In this document: positions 49,291 through 60,365 of the stretch, piece after piece
Numbering within the stretch: the stretch's first letter is position 1
How the letters are laid out: each line of letters opens with the position of its first letter
Source of the DNA: Fratercula arctica
Lineage: Eukaryota > Chordata > Aves > Charadriiformes > Alcidae
Assembly (NCBI GenBank): GCA_947846985.1
Contig: CANTUZ010000004.1
Coordinates: 49,391,672 to 49,455,671 of the forward strand
DNA length: 64,000 nt
Direction: 5' to 3'
Program-made: the position numbers and the translations under genes
The notes under the pieces: generated by a model
Databases searched by the model: none
What the model was told of the DNA's origin: nothing
What the model saw: the letters and a program-made list of their open reading frames with translations, nothing else

Positions 49291-52200
49291 CTCATAACTG
49301 GAACTCGAGGAACCTAGAGGGAAACTCTGGTCTGGATTTGCTCATGACCAAGCATCTACTGAGATATTTTCAGCCAGCGCCTGGCAGAGCAGAAATGTTC
49401 AAATTTCTGTTTAAATAAGCTCTTTCATCAGATGAAAGAACATACCAGGAGCCGGTCAGCAGTATGCTCTGCAGAGTGGCCCCTGAAAGGGGAGCGCAGA
49501 CCAGGGAGTTAATAGCTTCCAGGTAATGAGAAGGTGCAGAGCTGAACCGAAATGAAGTCGGTTGCAGAGGACTGACCCAGGGAGCTCCTCACTTCTCAGT
49601 AATCCCAGTTATCAGCTGCTCATCACCTCTGTAGTGGGAGGTCAAGGGGAATGAGGCCATCTTACTTCACTCTGCTGGTGGATATTAAACAATAACCAGC
49701 CCCATAAAGCTTTAACTGGCATGAATTAAAGGCTTTGGTCAGGTTGGCCTTGGAATTGTTTAGGATGAAATTGATTCCTTTTAGCCTTCGAGAGGGTCCA
49801 ATTTAAGCTGTTTAGCTGAGCAGTGTGGAAAATACAGCAGTTTAGCTATTATGTGGTCAACCTGAAGAGCAGACGCCATTTACCGATATTGCTGGATCCA
49901 TAACCTCACATCCTCTCGGAAACAGTGTACTTATTACACTTTCTATCATGTGTCGTTATGGCCACCAGCGATGAAAATCCAGCCTGTTTTATCCATCATG
50001 TTTCTTGGCTTCTGTGTTGCTTATATGTCTTATACATCCCTCAGTACATTCGCTGCAGGGCAACACATGTTCATTGCAGGGTTTCTACTCCGGGCAGAAA
50101 TATGTGTGTTTTGAGACAGAAAGGCAGGAAATGCTTTTGGTAGATGTCAATGGCCTTATAGTTTGTAAGGATAAATGTGGCCACAAAGACTCTTATGAAA
50201 AGAAAAAACATTTCTGAGAGACTGATTACTTGTTCTTTTAACTCTAGAGCTTTTTAGGCTGGCTACAATAGCATCTTGTTTTACTTCAGATGTCTAGAGA
50301 TTATATTAATATATACAATACCCAGTTTTCTGCACTGGACAGTTTCTTTGCCCATCCTACCTGAGAGATGGTTTCTGCTAGCAGCGTTGAAAGCGGCTGG
50401 TCTGTGAAGCCAGGACAGTCCAAAACCAGAGGCTGATTTTTTTGCTCAGACCTGTTTTTACATCATTTCTCAGCTGCCATGAAATGACAGAGAGTATGAA
50501 TTTGTGAGCTTTGTATCGGCTGAGAATCTGACCCAAGTTCTGGACAATGAATAATATAGACAAAGGAAAATTGTTAATTTGGGCTGCTTTCTGGAATGAA
50601 AAGAGCATTTCTCTCTTTACAGCTTCCCTAAGGAGCTGTGAAGGTACATGGAGGAACAATGGGGAAAAATTAAGAAAGGGAAATTTGGGGTAACTGCTAG
50701 TAAAGTGAGGTGTTAATCTTTCCCCATGAGGACTTGACAATCATTTCTCAGCAACAGGCAGAGGAAAGAGAAAAGAGATGGAAATGGTGAAGTAATAGAA
50801 AAGGCAGCTTGGTTCAATGGGCACTGTCTTCACTTGGGTATAAAATGAAGAAGCATGGGGGAAAACAAATAAACCATGGGTCCCTTTCCAGAAGAAAATA
50901 ACCCTGTGAGTGGACTCTGAGGCTGGACTGACAGTGCTAATTGCTGCTTCAAAGGCATAAAATTCCCTGCTTTGTGCAGCTGCCTTCCTTGACAGGATGA
51001 GGACTTCTGCTGCCCTACCAAAATGAGCGTGTGGGTTCCTTGGTAAGGAATTTTATACCAGGACTGGACAGAACAGAGAAGAGGCATAATCCTATCCCAG
51101 CAGGCAATGAGCCTGGGTGATCTTAGAGGCATTTTCCATTCCTGTTTTCCCCATTTTGCACCAGAGCGATTAAACCTTGAAGTGCTCAGTATTTATCCGA
51201 AGACTTCTGTTCTGAAAAACTGGGCTTCTTGCGAGTTTTCCTGCCCTTCCTTGTGCTGACAGTTGGAAATGCTGTGAGGCCAGTACTGTGTCTAATGTCT
51301 CCTTGCCCCCGCTTCTGGCCCAACTCTCAGGAAGTGCAAAACAATGCAAAAAAACCCAACCAAACAAAAATAAAAGCCTTTATAGCAAGGCACTTCAGGC
51401 AAAGTCAGTTGGAGTTTCTACAGGAAGGTCTACTTGAAGCTGTTCGTCCTTGGCTTTGAAGGCAGACGGTGTCCCTGCTATGGATGTTGCTAGTACAGTG
51501 CCTGTGACTGTTTCCCCTAGAGCAGACCATGCCCCTGGATAAATATGGGTGGCACAAGAGGAAACTGCTTTCTCCATGCCTTCTGCCCCTACTGATGGAG
51601 ATGGGCTTTCCTCCGTACCCCAATACACTGGACTGAAGGTCACAAGTGCCACTGGGGTGATGGTGTAGTGGTGGCATCATCCTCCCCTGCACTATTCGTG
51701 AAGGGTCTCACTTCTGCAGCTGATCTGAAGTCTTCCAACCAGCTCTTCTTTCATTGTATTTCTTTACATCTGCCTCTTCTTTAGGTTGGTAAAAGCTGGT
51801 TTGTTGGTGGTATGTTTCTTATTAGGAAGGATTTTATGGTCCAGGATGGCCTGTCATATCTTTTTCTTCCTGTGAGTGAAACAAATTTAGAAAGTTTGGG
51901 TTTCGTTCAGTTGTAGAACAAAAACAAATATGAAAAACCCTCACAGAAGATGGGCTTGTTCACTGATGTAATCACAGCACAGCCCCTGTGTCAGGACCCA
52001 AAACAGTTTCTGTCCCACTAATGTTAGCATGACTGTTATGAAGGACGAGGTTCAAGACTAACTGTGACAAGACACACAAATGAATGTCTAAACAATCACT
52101 TAATATGGACAGCCCATTCTTTAATCTCCTGAAAATAAATATGAGCTTTCCCATTTAGACTGCTGGAGAATCTGGAAAAAGTATGTTTGACTGTTAATTA

Positions 52201-52894
52201 GTATGGATGAAGTTATAAATTAGCAGTCTCTCCTGCAATAAAAACCATGTTATAATCATCATGGAGCCTGAGCAAGCGCTCCCATCACTCATGTCTGCCT
52301 GTATTTAGTCCAGGTTTGGGAGACATCAGCTCAATCACTGGCTCTGCCAAAGCAGGTCTCCACTAAAGAACAGTACTGCTACACTTTGCAGTGCTTTGAA
52401 CTAGCTGTGAGTGCCCATATCAGCATTGTCTCCATCCTGGCAAAGGGAACCTGCCTGTTCCAATCACAAATTGCAGTTTTTTCAAGAGCTACAGTTTGGT
52501 GCCATGGGGAATTGTGTCTCTGTTCCCAGAAATGACGACTTGCGTGAGCAGTGGTTGTTTGTCCACAGCCAAGGACATACTGTACCTAAAGCTGACATGC
52601 ATTAGCTCTGATAGAAAAGTTTTACTTACGGAAATGTTAACTTTATAGAAATGTATATTTAGGTGATGCTTAAAACAACCAAGCTTCTGTCGTGGTTGGG
52701 GCCTTTGGTCTCAGTGGAGCATCGTAACAGTAGCAAGGTTCTCAGAGAGACAAAGCTGCTAACTAGTCATGGCAATGTTGGTTGGGCAGATGCCAGGGAA
52801 GGGCTGAGAGGGATGACATGCTATAGGAAAAGAGTGAGGACAGTCTAAAAATGTGTATCTGTTTGGAAAAAAAATCTATGGAGGGAGAAAGTGA
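49291..52894. other. Intergenic DNA, no gene recognised
   Basis: No gene is seen. From about 49680 to 49830 the DNA is repeat-free with AACAATAACC, GAATTAAAGGC and TTTAATTTAAGC-like cores, which may be regulatory. Open frames of about 100-120 codons (for example 50378-50740 minus) lack domains. Confidence 0.5.
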
Positions 52895-53085
52895 GTCTTA
52901 TTGATAAAACACTGGCCTAGGACAAAGAGCTGGGTTAAATACCATTGCTGGCACAGACTTTGGGTGTGCGCCCAAGAATAAGTCATGGGACCTTCTGCCC
53001 TGGTTCTCAGCCCATAAAATGGAGATGTGAAGGAGGATAATAACAGTCCCTTTCCTTTATCCTGGCTTTGTATGTGTTAGACAAG
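52895..53085 (+). mobile_element. MIR-type SINE relic (second copy)
   Basis: The order ATAAAACACTGGCCTAGGAC, GAGCTGGGTTAAATACC, TGGCACAGACTTTGGGTGTG, CCCAAGAATAAGTCATGGGA, CCCATAAAATGGAGATG, GATAATAACAGTCCCT matches a MIR-like tRNA-SINE with the 'actaggac' type of head that I recall from reptilian copies. It is more diverged in the middle than the copy at 49113-49290. Confidence 0.62.
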
Positions 53086-55528
53086 AAATCTTGGGGGAAG
53101 GGGTAGCATCAAAAACAATAGAGGCTTGTTCCCTTTTCAGGCCTGCGAGCACTACTGTACAACAGACACAGGTTGTGCTATCTGAAGGCCTCTTTCAAGG
53201 TTATTTCGTTGAGACCAGTGTTTAATTCTAGGCTTTAGAAATGGAAAATGAAAAGATCCAACTGTTCCAAAGGTCAAATTGTCCACCTGTCCTGGGCAGG
53301 CTCCTAGGCTGATTTTGTAGAGTATACTGTAGTGTTTTACTTTGCCTAAAGGCTGAGATGTGAGTTCAATGGCAATTTGCAGAGCAAAGCAGTAGCTTGA
53401 TTGGCAAATCTCTGAAAGAGAAAGTTTGGGCTCAGCAAAATCTAACCTTCCTTCTGTGACAGAATTTCATTTTAAGGCTAAGTCATTTTTGCCCAGGACT
53501 TGCTTTCATCAGAAGAGCTCTCACATTTGGGAAGATAACTTATACCTTGTGACATAATGAAAAGGGAGAGGATGATTTCTGATTCTTGACTTTGTTTTCA
53601 TTTTGATTTTGTATATTTTTTTTGTTTGAGTGGGAGCATTAAAGTAGAGACAAAAAATGAGTTCGCTCTTTTTTTCCCCCATGCTCTTTCAGCAGGACAA
53701 ATATTTATTTTCTGTGATCCTCAAATGGAAGCAGCTCAAACAGTGAGAAAGGGTATTGTCTTTAAATTTTGAAATGGAAGTTTCTCAAAAGAGTTTTGGT
53801 TGTTTTTTTTTTTTCTTAAAGAATGTCACATTTTTGCCATAAAGTCATTCTTGGGTAGAAACTTTTTTTGGAAAAAATGTTCAGCGGGTTGTTGAAATAT
53901 ATCTTTTTTTCCTGCATTTATGGATCGGTCTGTTGCATGGACTGCAAAATGATAAAGAGTATGAACTACTCTAAATCACCTCCATGGGACCATTTGGAAA
54001 AAATCCTGAAAATATGAAATATTTCACTGATATTTATTTTAGAAATATTCATAATAGACAAGGCATGCATTATTGAGGAGAACTACTTGTTTACCATTTA
54101 TCTTCAGTCTGTTCACAACCTAAAGGTAACCTTTCTGAAAACTTGTAAGAGGATAATGAAGACAAAGATTGTATAGAAGAGAAAAAAGGATGAATATGTG
54201 TAAAAAAAAATCAAGAAAACTCCAGAAAAACTTATTTTCAGTTACCCAAGATCAATGTACAAAGTCTAAAAAAGCACTGCATATGTCTGACAAATTTTAA
54301 TGTTGTTTTGTTTCCATTTTAAAATATTATGGAGTTGTGCTAAGCAGAATTCCTGAGGCTGAAGGAAAACTCAGGTACTCCAAACAAATACTGTTTGAAG
54401 TGAATGTTTTTTGGCAACATGTTTCACAGTATGTATTGAATAATTTCATCCAAGATATTTTGATACCTTGTTTTAGGAAAAGAAAATGCTGAGGATTCAA
54501 AGTAAAATAAGACTGCGGGGGAAAGCAAATTAATCTGTTTTCTTGGAACATCCCTCAGAATGTTACAAATCCTGCAGAAATTTATGCGTAGCCAGAAGCA
54601 TCAACTGGAGCCCTCACCATTCACCTGCCTGTTACCGAAAATGAACATTAAAGAATATTTCCATTTCATGTCAGTTTGTATGATGATTTTATGATCCAGA
54701 GAGGTCAAGTTCAGACTAGCTCCTTAGGAATGCCACTCTCCAAATTCCCCTGAAAATCCTCAGCATCAGGCAGCACTTTGTGTTTTGAAAGATCTGCTCA
54801 TCCATCACCACCTTACAATATTAGCTAATCCTTTGCAACACCCTTGTCAGATATGGAAATTTAAGGCAAGAAGAAGTTCAATTCCAAACCACAAAGGGAT
54901 CCCGAGTTGGGTCTCAAGATAACAGCACAGAAATCAGAGACATTTCTAAACAATAAGCAAAGCTTGAATTCTAGGAATATTTGGACACACCACTAAAACC
55001 AGGAGATGATGAGGAGATGCTTCTACATCTGCTACAGTCAGCATTTCAAGCCTTTTCTCTCTTCTGTACCACAGAGATGATTTATATGTTTGTGGGACAT
55101 GTTACAGAGCTACAGGAAATACTGAAGCCTATTAAATATTTGGAATGAGCGCACTGAAAGTTGTCACGCATTATCTGGGATTAAAGTTGAGTACTTCTAG
55201 CCAGGCCCTCCACTACTGAAAGTTAATTGGTGAAACTTGATTTTATTGGCTGGCAAAATGCCTGTGTACCTCAGCTGAAGGTCAGGCGTACCACTTGCTT
55301 GCTAGGCAGTGGCAGGAGTATGCGAGAATTTCAAGCCAGCTTTCATCCCTCATTTTGGATTTCAAGCTCTGATTGGTCTTTAAAGGTTGGGAAAAAACCC
55401 AAAAAAGCTGAGAAAATTATTTCTTCCATTTCCCTCATTCAGAGGAGTTTGTGGAAAATCCTGTAGAAGCCCTGGATGATCAGAAGGACTGGCATGGCCA
55501 GAGGACTCTCTTCTCTTCCTCCAGACTT

Positions 55529-55573
55529 GGGATGGATGCAGCCATGGGATGGATGCAGCCATGGGATGGATGC
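55529..55573. repeat. 17-bp minisatellite, 2.6 copies
   Basis: The unit GGGATGGATGCAGCCAT is repeated exactly at 55529-55545 and 55546-55562, followed by 11 bases of a third copy. It is a short, recent-looking tandem duplication. Confidence 0.95.
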
Positions 55574-56399
55574 GAGGTTTGGCTCGGGACACAAGAGAGG
55601 TGCGCAGTCACGTCCGTGTGCTTCTCGGATGTGTTAAATTTTATTTTAAAAAGAAACTCAAATTAATTCAGATGAATTTTTCCCGAAGGTGCCTATTTTA
55701 CTCCACTGGCTGGGACAGAATCTAAAGGCTGACCGGAGTTCAGTGGGATGAAACTCAGCCCAGCTGCTTTGGCAGGTTCAGTTTCAGGGGCTTGTTCCTG
55801 AAATGTGAGTTATTGAACCCTTAATCAGCTCTGATGGTCTAGCCTTAGGGTGACTTTGCATGAATCAGCCGCAGAAGTAGATATCACCAGTGCTCCGCGG
55901 TTTATTTCCCAGCTGTAGACAACTTCCTCTGCACCTTGTCCTCAAACAGGATGTGACGGGTCATAAGGTTCTTCTCTGGGGTCTTGTGAGACTGCCCAGT
56001 GCTTGGGACTGCTGTCAGGATTGTGCCACCCCATGCCTGCAGGGACGGCATCAAACTGACAGGGCTGCAGCCGCAGCAGAGGCATTTCTTGCCCAGGTAC
56101 CAGGTCCACACAAATCTTTCTGGTTTTGTGTCACACCGAGACGGGGAGAGGGCCTTGAAAAATGACGTTGCCAGCACGAAGGCAGCAGGGGGAGGCTTCT
56201 GACGACCTTTCTGGAAAGCCAAAAACAGGAAATGTTTAATCAAGCTCAGAGAAAAAAAAAAAAATTAAGGAAAAAAAAAAAAAGCAAAGACAGTCTCTTT
56301 CTCAGCAGCCAGGATGTTTGTGAAATCCCTGCTCCGTTTATTATGATGCTGAGTTTCAGCTGGCTGTTTTATTAAAGACAGCTGGGACACATTACTTGC

Positions 56400-57000
56400 G
56401 CATTAACACTGGGCCAGCTTTCATTTTAAAACTTACCCGTTGCTGGGAGCTTTCCTTAATGCGTTCCTGCTGCTGCCAGCTCTATAATCCACACCAGCAG
56501 CCGCGGGGGAAGATCACCTCGCTTTACCATACTTCTTATTTCCGGAGAAAGGCCTAATAAAAATCAGCCTGGCTGATCAGGAGCAAGATGGCCCCTCTCC
56601 TTGCTGGGGCTCCGAGGTGGAGCAAAGCTTGCCGGAGCGAGAGGTCGGCGGCGCATCCGCCAAGAGGACATCTGCTCGCGAAGCAAAACCCTTAACACTC
56701 ACATGCAACTCTCTCTTAATTGCTTTCCAGGGACATATTAGAGCTTTTTGCAATGTAAACTGTGTTTCAGTACATCACAAATCACTGGGTGATGGCTCCA
56801 GCGTAGATCGTAGTGGAGGCTGGCGAGCCTTGCTGTGAAAGCGGCGGGGAAACCAGCCGACAGGCTCTGGCGGGTGCGGAGGTTCGTCAGTGCAGCACGA
56901 GAAGAGGGATTGCTCCTGGCATCTACCTGGGGCTGGGGGCTCGGCAATCCCAGCCTCTGTCCTCCAGCTCACGTCCCCCCAGCACATGGGGCCAAAATGT
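56400..57000. promoter_or_regulatory. GC-richer patch, possible enhancer or cryptic promoter
   Basis: This segment has CpG-containing stretches (GAGGTCGGCGGCGCATCCGC at about 56641, CAGCAGCCGCGGGGGAAGAT at about 56496) in otherwise CpG-poor DNA. It starts with AT-rich phrases such as CATTAACACTGGG and TTCCTTAATGCG. It is too small and too CpG-poor to be a clear CpG island. No exon or TATA box is identifiable, so the functional label is speculative. Confidence 0.2.
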
Positions 57001-57845
57001 TCTTCTCAGGGATCTGGGAGACAACTGCAATCCCTCACCCTGAAATTGCTCTGCATAAAACGATACTCAGGTGCGGATGGAGGGAGGTGAGTGTGTCTCT
57101 CATACCTCCAGCCCTACATTTTGGGATATCAGAAGCCATCCGGATCCTTCCTGACATCCTAGTCCTGAGCCCTCTGGGAATGTAGGTATAAAATGCAGGT
57201 CCCGATTTTGGGAAGAGGTCAAAGAGATGATGTTCTTGTGTCCATGCTGCTTTTCAGCCTGGTCTCATAAACAGATTAAGACTCGTGCCATCGCGCAGTA
57301 TGTGCGTTTGCACATATATGTTTACATAGTAGGTGTGTTCCCTGACTAATTTTGAACTCACAGGCCGGTTTCAACTAAACATAATGGAAAGGTAGAGATT
57401 TCAAACATATTGAGTTCTTACCAATGTAAATAAGCCGTTGGATGGAGAAGAGAGGCCCTGTTAATGCTCTTGCTGATAGGCTGTACTGGGACCTCAAGCT
57501 TTACTGGACACATGAGAATCCACACAAGCATGCTCCATTAGGTGTTTTAATTGCAGAGGACATTTCCATTCCTGTTTATTCCTTATTAGAGATTAGATTG
57601 ATCACCCTTTTCCCATGTAAAGGAAGAAGCATTTTTCTTTTACATGGGACTAGACAGCTGCCTACAGACCAAAGTGCCCTGGGGATTAATTTCTTCCTGG
57701 CATATTTTAGCTGATACCATTTCCTTTCTCAGCAGCGCCTCAGATGCTCCCTTGTGCAGTAAAAACATCAGAATTCCTCTTTTTCCCCAATTTTGTTGGT
57801 CTCTTAACTTGTGCAATCACACAACAATAAGTTCCCCAGGTTACT

Positions 57846-57872
57846 AACACCCATATATAACACCCATATATT
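57846..57872 (+). repeat. 13-bp tandem duplication
   Basis: AACACCCATATAT occurs twice in direct succession, forming a small duplicated unit. Confidence 0.85.
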
Positions 57873-58619
57873 TCCTCCTTGATATTTGCTTTTCTTTGGT
57901 TATTCTCATGCATTTGCACTTCGAGAGAGGATAAGCGTGTGTAACCTATTTGCCATCTCTGTTCATTATTTTGTACCATATTCTTTTATGCTTTGTCTCT
58001 ACACAAAAAGGGGACCGTTAGCAGCCCTGGCAGTGTCATCGCTGCTGCAAAGCTGCCGTCCTCCTCCCAGTGAGGAGGTGGCTATAGTGCCCAGCCTGTT
58101 ATAGCTATCTTTTAAATCCCTCTTTAAAACTCACTTTTTCCATGGTTCTTCCAAAGAATCTGATGACTGGTGAGTACTAACATGCTGAGATTGCTTTCTG
58201 GTGTGCTACTGTGTAATGTCTCATTGTTTCCATGTACTACCCCTCTGTCTGCATCTCCCTGTTGCCTCTCACTTCAGACTTAGAACATACTTGGATTAGA
58301 AACTGCTTGCAGTAAATGTTGTCATATTTTTTTTCTACAGCATCTAGCACAAGGTCCCAGCCCAAATTTAGGGTTCATCCATGGCAACACTACTGTTTTG
58401 AAGACCTCTTGCCCCTTGGCAAATATTTCCATTAGCATATCTGGTGCAAATCAGTATATGAAGGTCCTTCGTTGTTGATGTGTAGTTAGCATGGCTAGTT
58501 CAGGTCACTTTGAAGGGTTACTTAAACTGTTGCAGACAAAGCAGATGAACAGTGTCCATGTAGTCTGTTTTGCTAGATCTGCTATTGACGTAATCTTCAT
58601 AAAGATAGAGAGCAGATAG

Positions 58620-60365
58620 ACTAGATTTGACTGGACTAGACTATTTCAGTTGGAAGGGACTTACAATGATCCTGCTGCCTGATCAGTCCTACTGCCTGAT
58701 CACTTCAGGGCTGACCAAAGGTTAAAGCCTGTTGTTAAGGACATTGTCCAAATGCCTCTTAAACACTGACAGGCTTGGGGCATCGACCACCTCCCTAGGA
58801 AGCCTGTTCCAGGGTTTTTACCACCCTCTCAGTAAAGAAATTCTTCCTAATGTCCAGTCTGAACCTCCCCTGGCGCAGCTTTGAACCATTCCCACGCGTC
58901 CAATCACTGGATCCCAGGGAGAAGAGATCAGCACCTCCTTCCCCACTTCACCTCCTCAGGAAGCTGTAGAGAGCCACGAGGTAATGCCTCAGCCTGCTTT
59001 TCTCCAAACTAGGCAAGCCCAAAGTCCTCAGCCGCTCCTCATAGGACATGCCTTCCAGCCCTGTCACCAACTTTGCTGCCCTACTCTGGACGCATTCAAG
59101 TATCTTCACATCCTTCTTAAATGGTGGGGGCCAGAACTGCACACAGTGTTCAAGGTGAGGCTGCACCAGCGCTGAATACAGCGGGATAATCACCTCTTTT
59201 GACCGGCTGGTGATGCTGTGTTTGATGCACCGCAAGATGCAGTTTGCCCTCTTGGCTGCCAGGACACGCTGCTGACTCACATTGACCCTGCTGTCAACAA
59301 GCACCCCCAGATCCCTTTCTGCAGGGTTGCTCTCCAGCCACTCCTCTCCTAATTAATACTTGTGCCCGGCCCAATTTATACTTACTCCACCCTAGGTGCA
59401 GAATTCAGCATTTGGACTTGTTAAATTTCATCCCATTAATCATAGCCCAATGCTCCAATCTATCTAGTTCCCTGTGCAAGGCCTCCTGTCCCTCCTGAGA
59501 ATCAATAGCACCTCTCAGTCTGGTATCATCAGACAACTTGCTGATGGTGCCTTCAACTCCTGCATACAGACAGTTGATAAATATATTGAACAGAACTGGG
59601 CCTAGAATTGCATGCTGAGGAACACCACTGGTGACCGGTCACCAGCCAGGTGTTGCCCCATCCACCGCAACACTTTGAGCTCTGTCCTTCAGCCAGTTCT
59701 TCACCCAGCTCACTGTGAACCCGCTTATCCCACAGTTGGTCAACTTGTTCCAACAGATGCTGTGAGGGACAGTACCGAAAGCCTTACTAAAAGCCAGAAA
59801 AACTACATCCACCGCCTTCCCTTCATCCACTAGGAGGGTGACCTCATCATAGAAGGAGTTCAAATTAGTTAAACAGGACTTTTCCTTTCTGAACCCGTGT
59901 TGACAGTGCCTGATGATGATGATTGCATTATTCTTTAAATGCCTTTCAGTAGCACCCAGTGTGATCTTCTCCATAATTTTTCCGGGAACTGAGGTTAGAC
60001 TAACAGGTCTGTGGTTTCCTGGGTCTCCCCTCACACCCTTTTTGTTAACTGGAGTAACGCTGGCCAGCTTCCAGTCAGCAGGGACCTCCTCAGACTCCCA
60101 AGACCTTTGGTAGATTACCGACAAGGGTCCTGCCACAACATCTGCTGGCTCTTTCAGTACTCTGGAATGAATTCCATCAGACCTCATGGACTTGTGAACA
60201 TTCAGTTGATACAGCTGGTCCCCTACAATTTCAGTGTCCACAAATGGAAAGTCACTCGTCCTGCACTTGTGGTCCTCTGACCCAGGGGACCGGGCAGCCC
60301 AGGGTCTATCGGTATTATTAAAGACCGAGGCAAAAACTGCATCGAATGCCTCTGCTTTTTCTTCA
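58620..60365 (-). mobile_element. CR1 LINE, 5' truncated, with partial reverse-transcriptase ORF
   Basis: About 1.75 kb of CR1 lies on the minus strand. The 3' end is at the left: TTTCAGTTGGAAGGGAC at about 58644 is typical of the CR1 3' UTR. Moving right on the plus strand the 3' UTR (58640-58950) gives way to coding sequence. A frame at 58948-59304 carries the C-terminal signature ([33 protein letters not shown]). A second at 59639-60241 covers the fingers/palm part of the reverse transcriptase, with KSMRSDGIHSRVLKE and NHRPVSLTSVPGK. A TGA stop ends that frame at 59639. Beyond it, at about 59527-59540, the catalytic motif retains both aspartates (the first two residues are altered). The copy is therefore inactive. 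The endonuclease domain and 5' end are missing; the right boundary is where the match fades. Confidence 0.93.

Larger units (their letters stand above)
53086..58619. other. Intergenic DNA, AT-rich then GC-richer
   Basis: 53500-54300 is strongly AT-rich with many A and T runs. 56252-56264 and 56271-56283 are two 13-base A runs separated by six bases. A CpG-containing patch follows at about 56400-57000 and is described separately. No exon is recognised. Confidence 0.5.
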
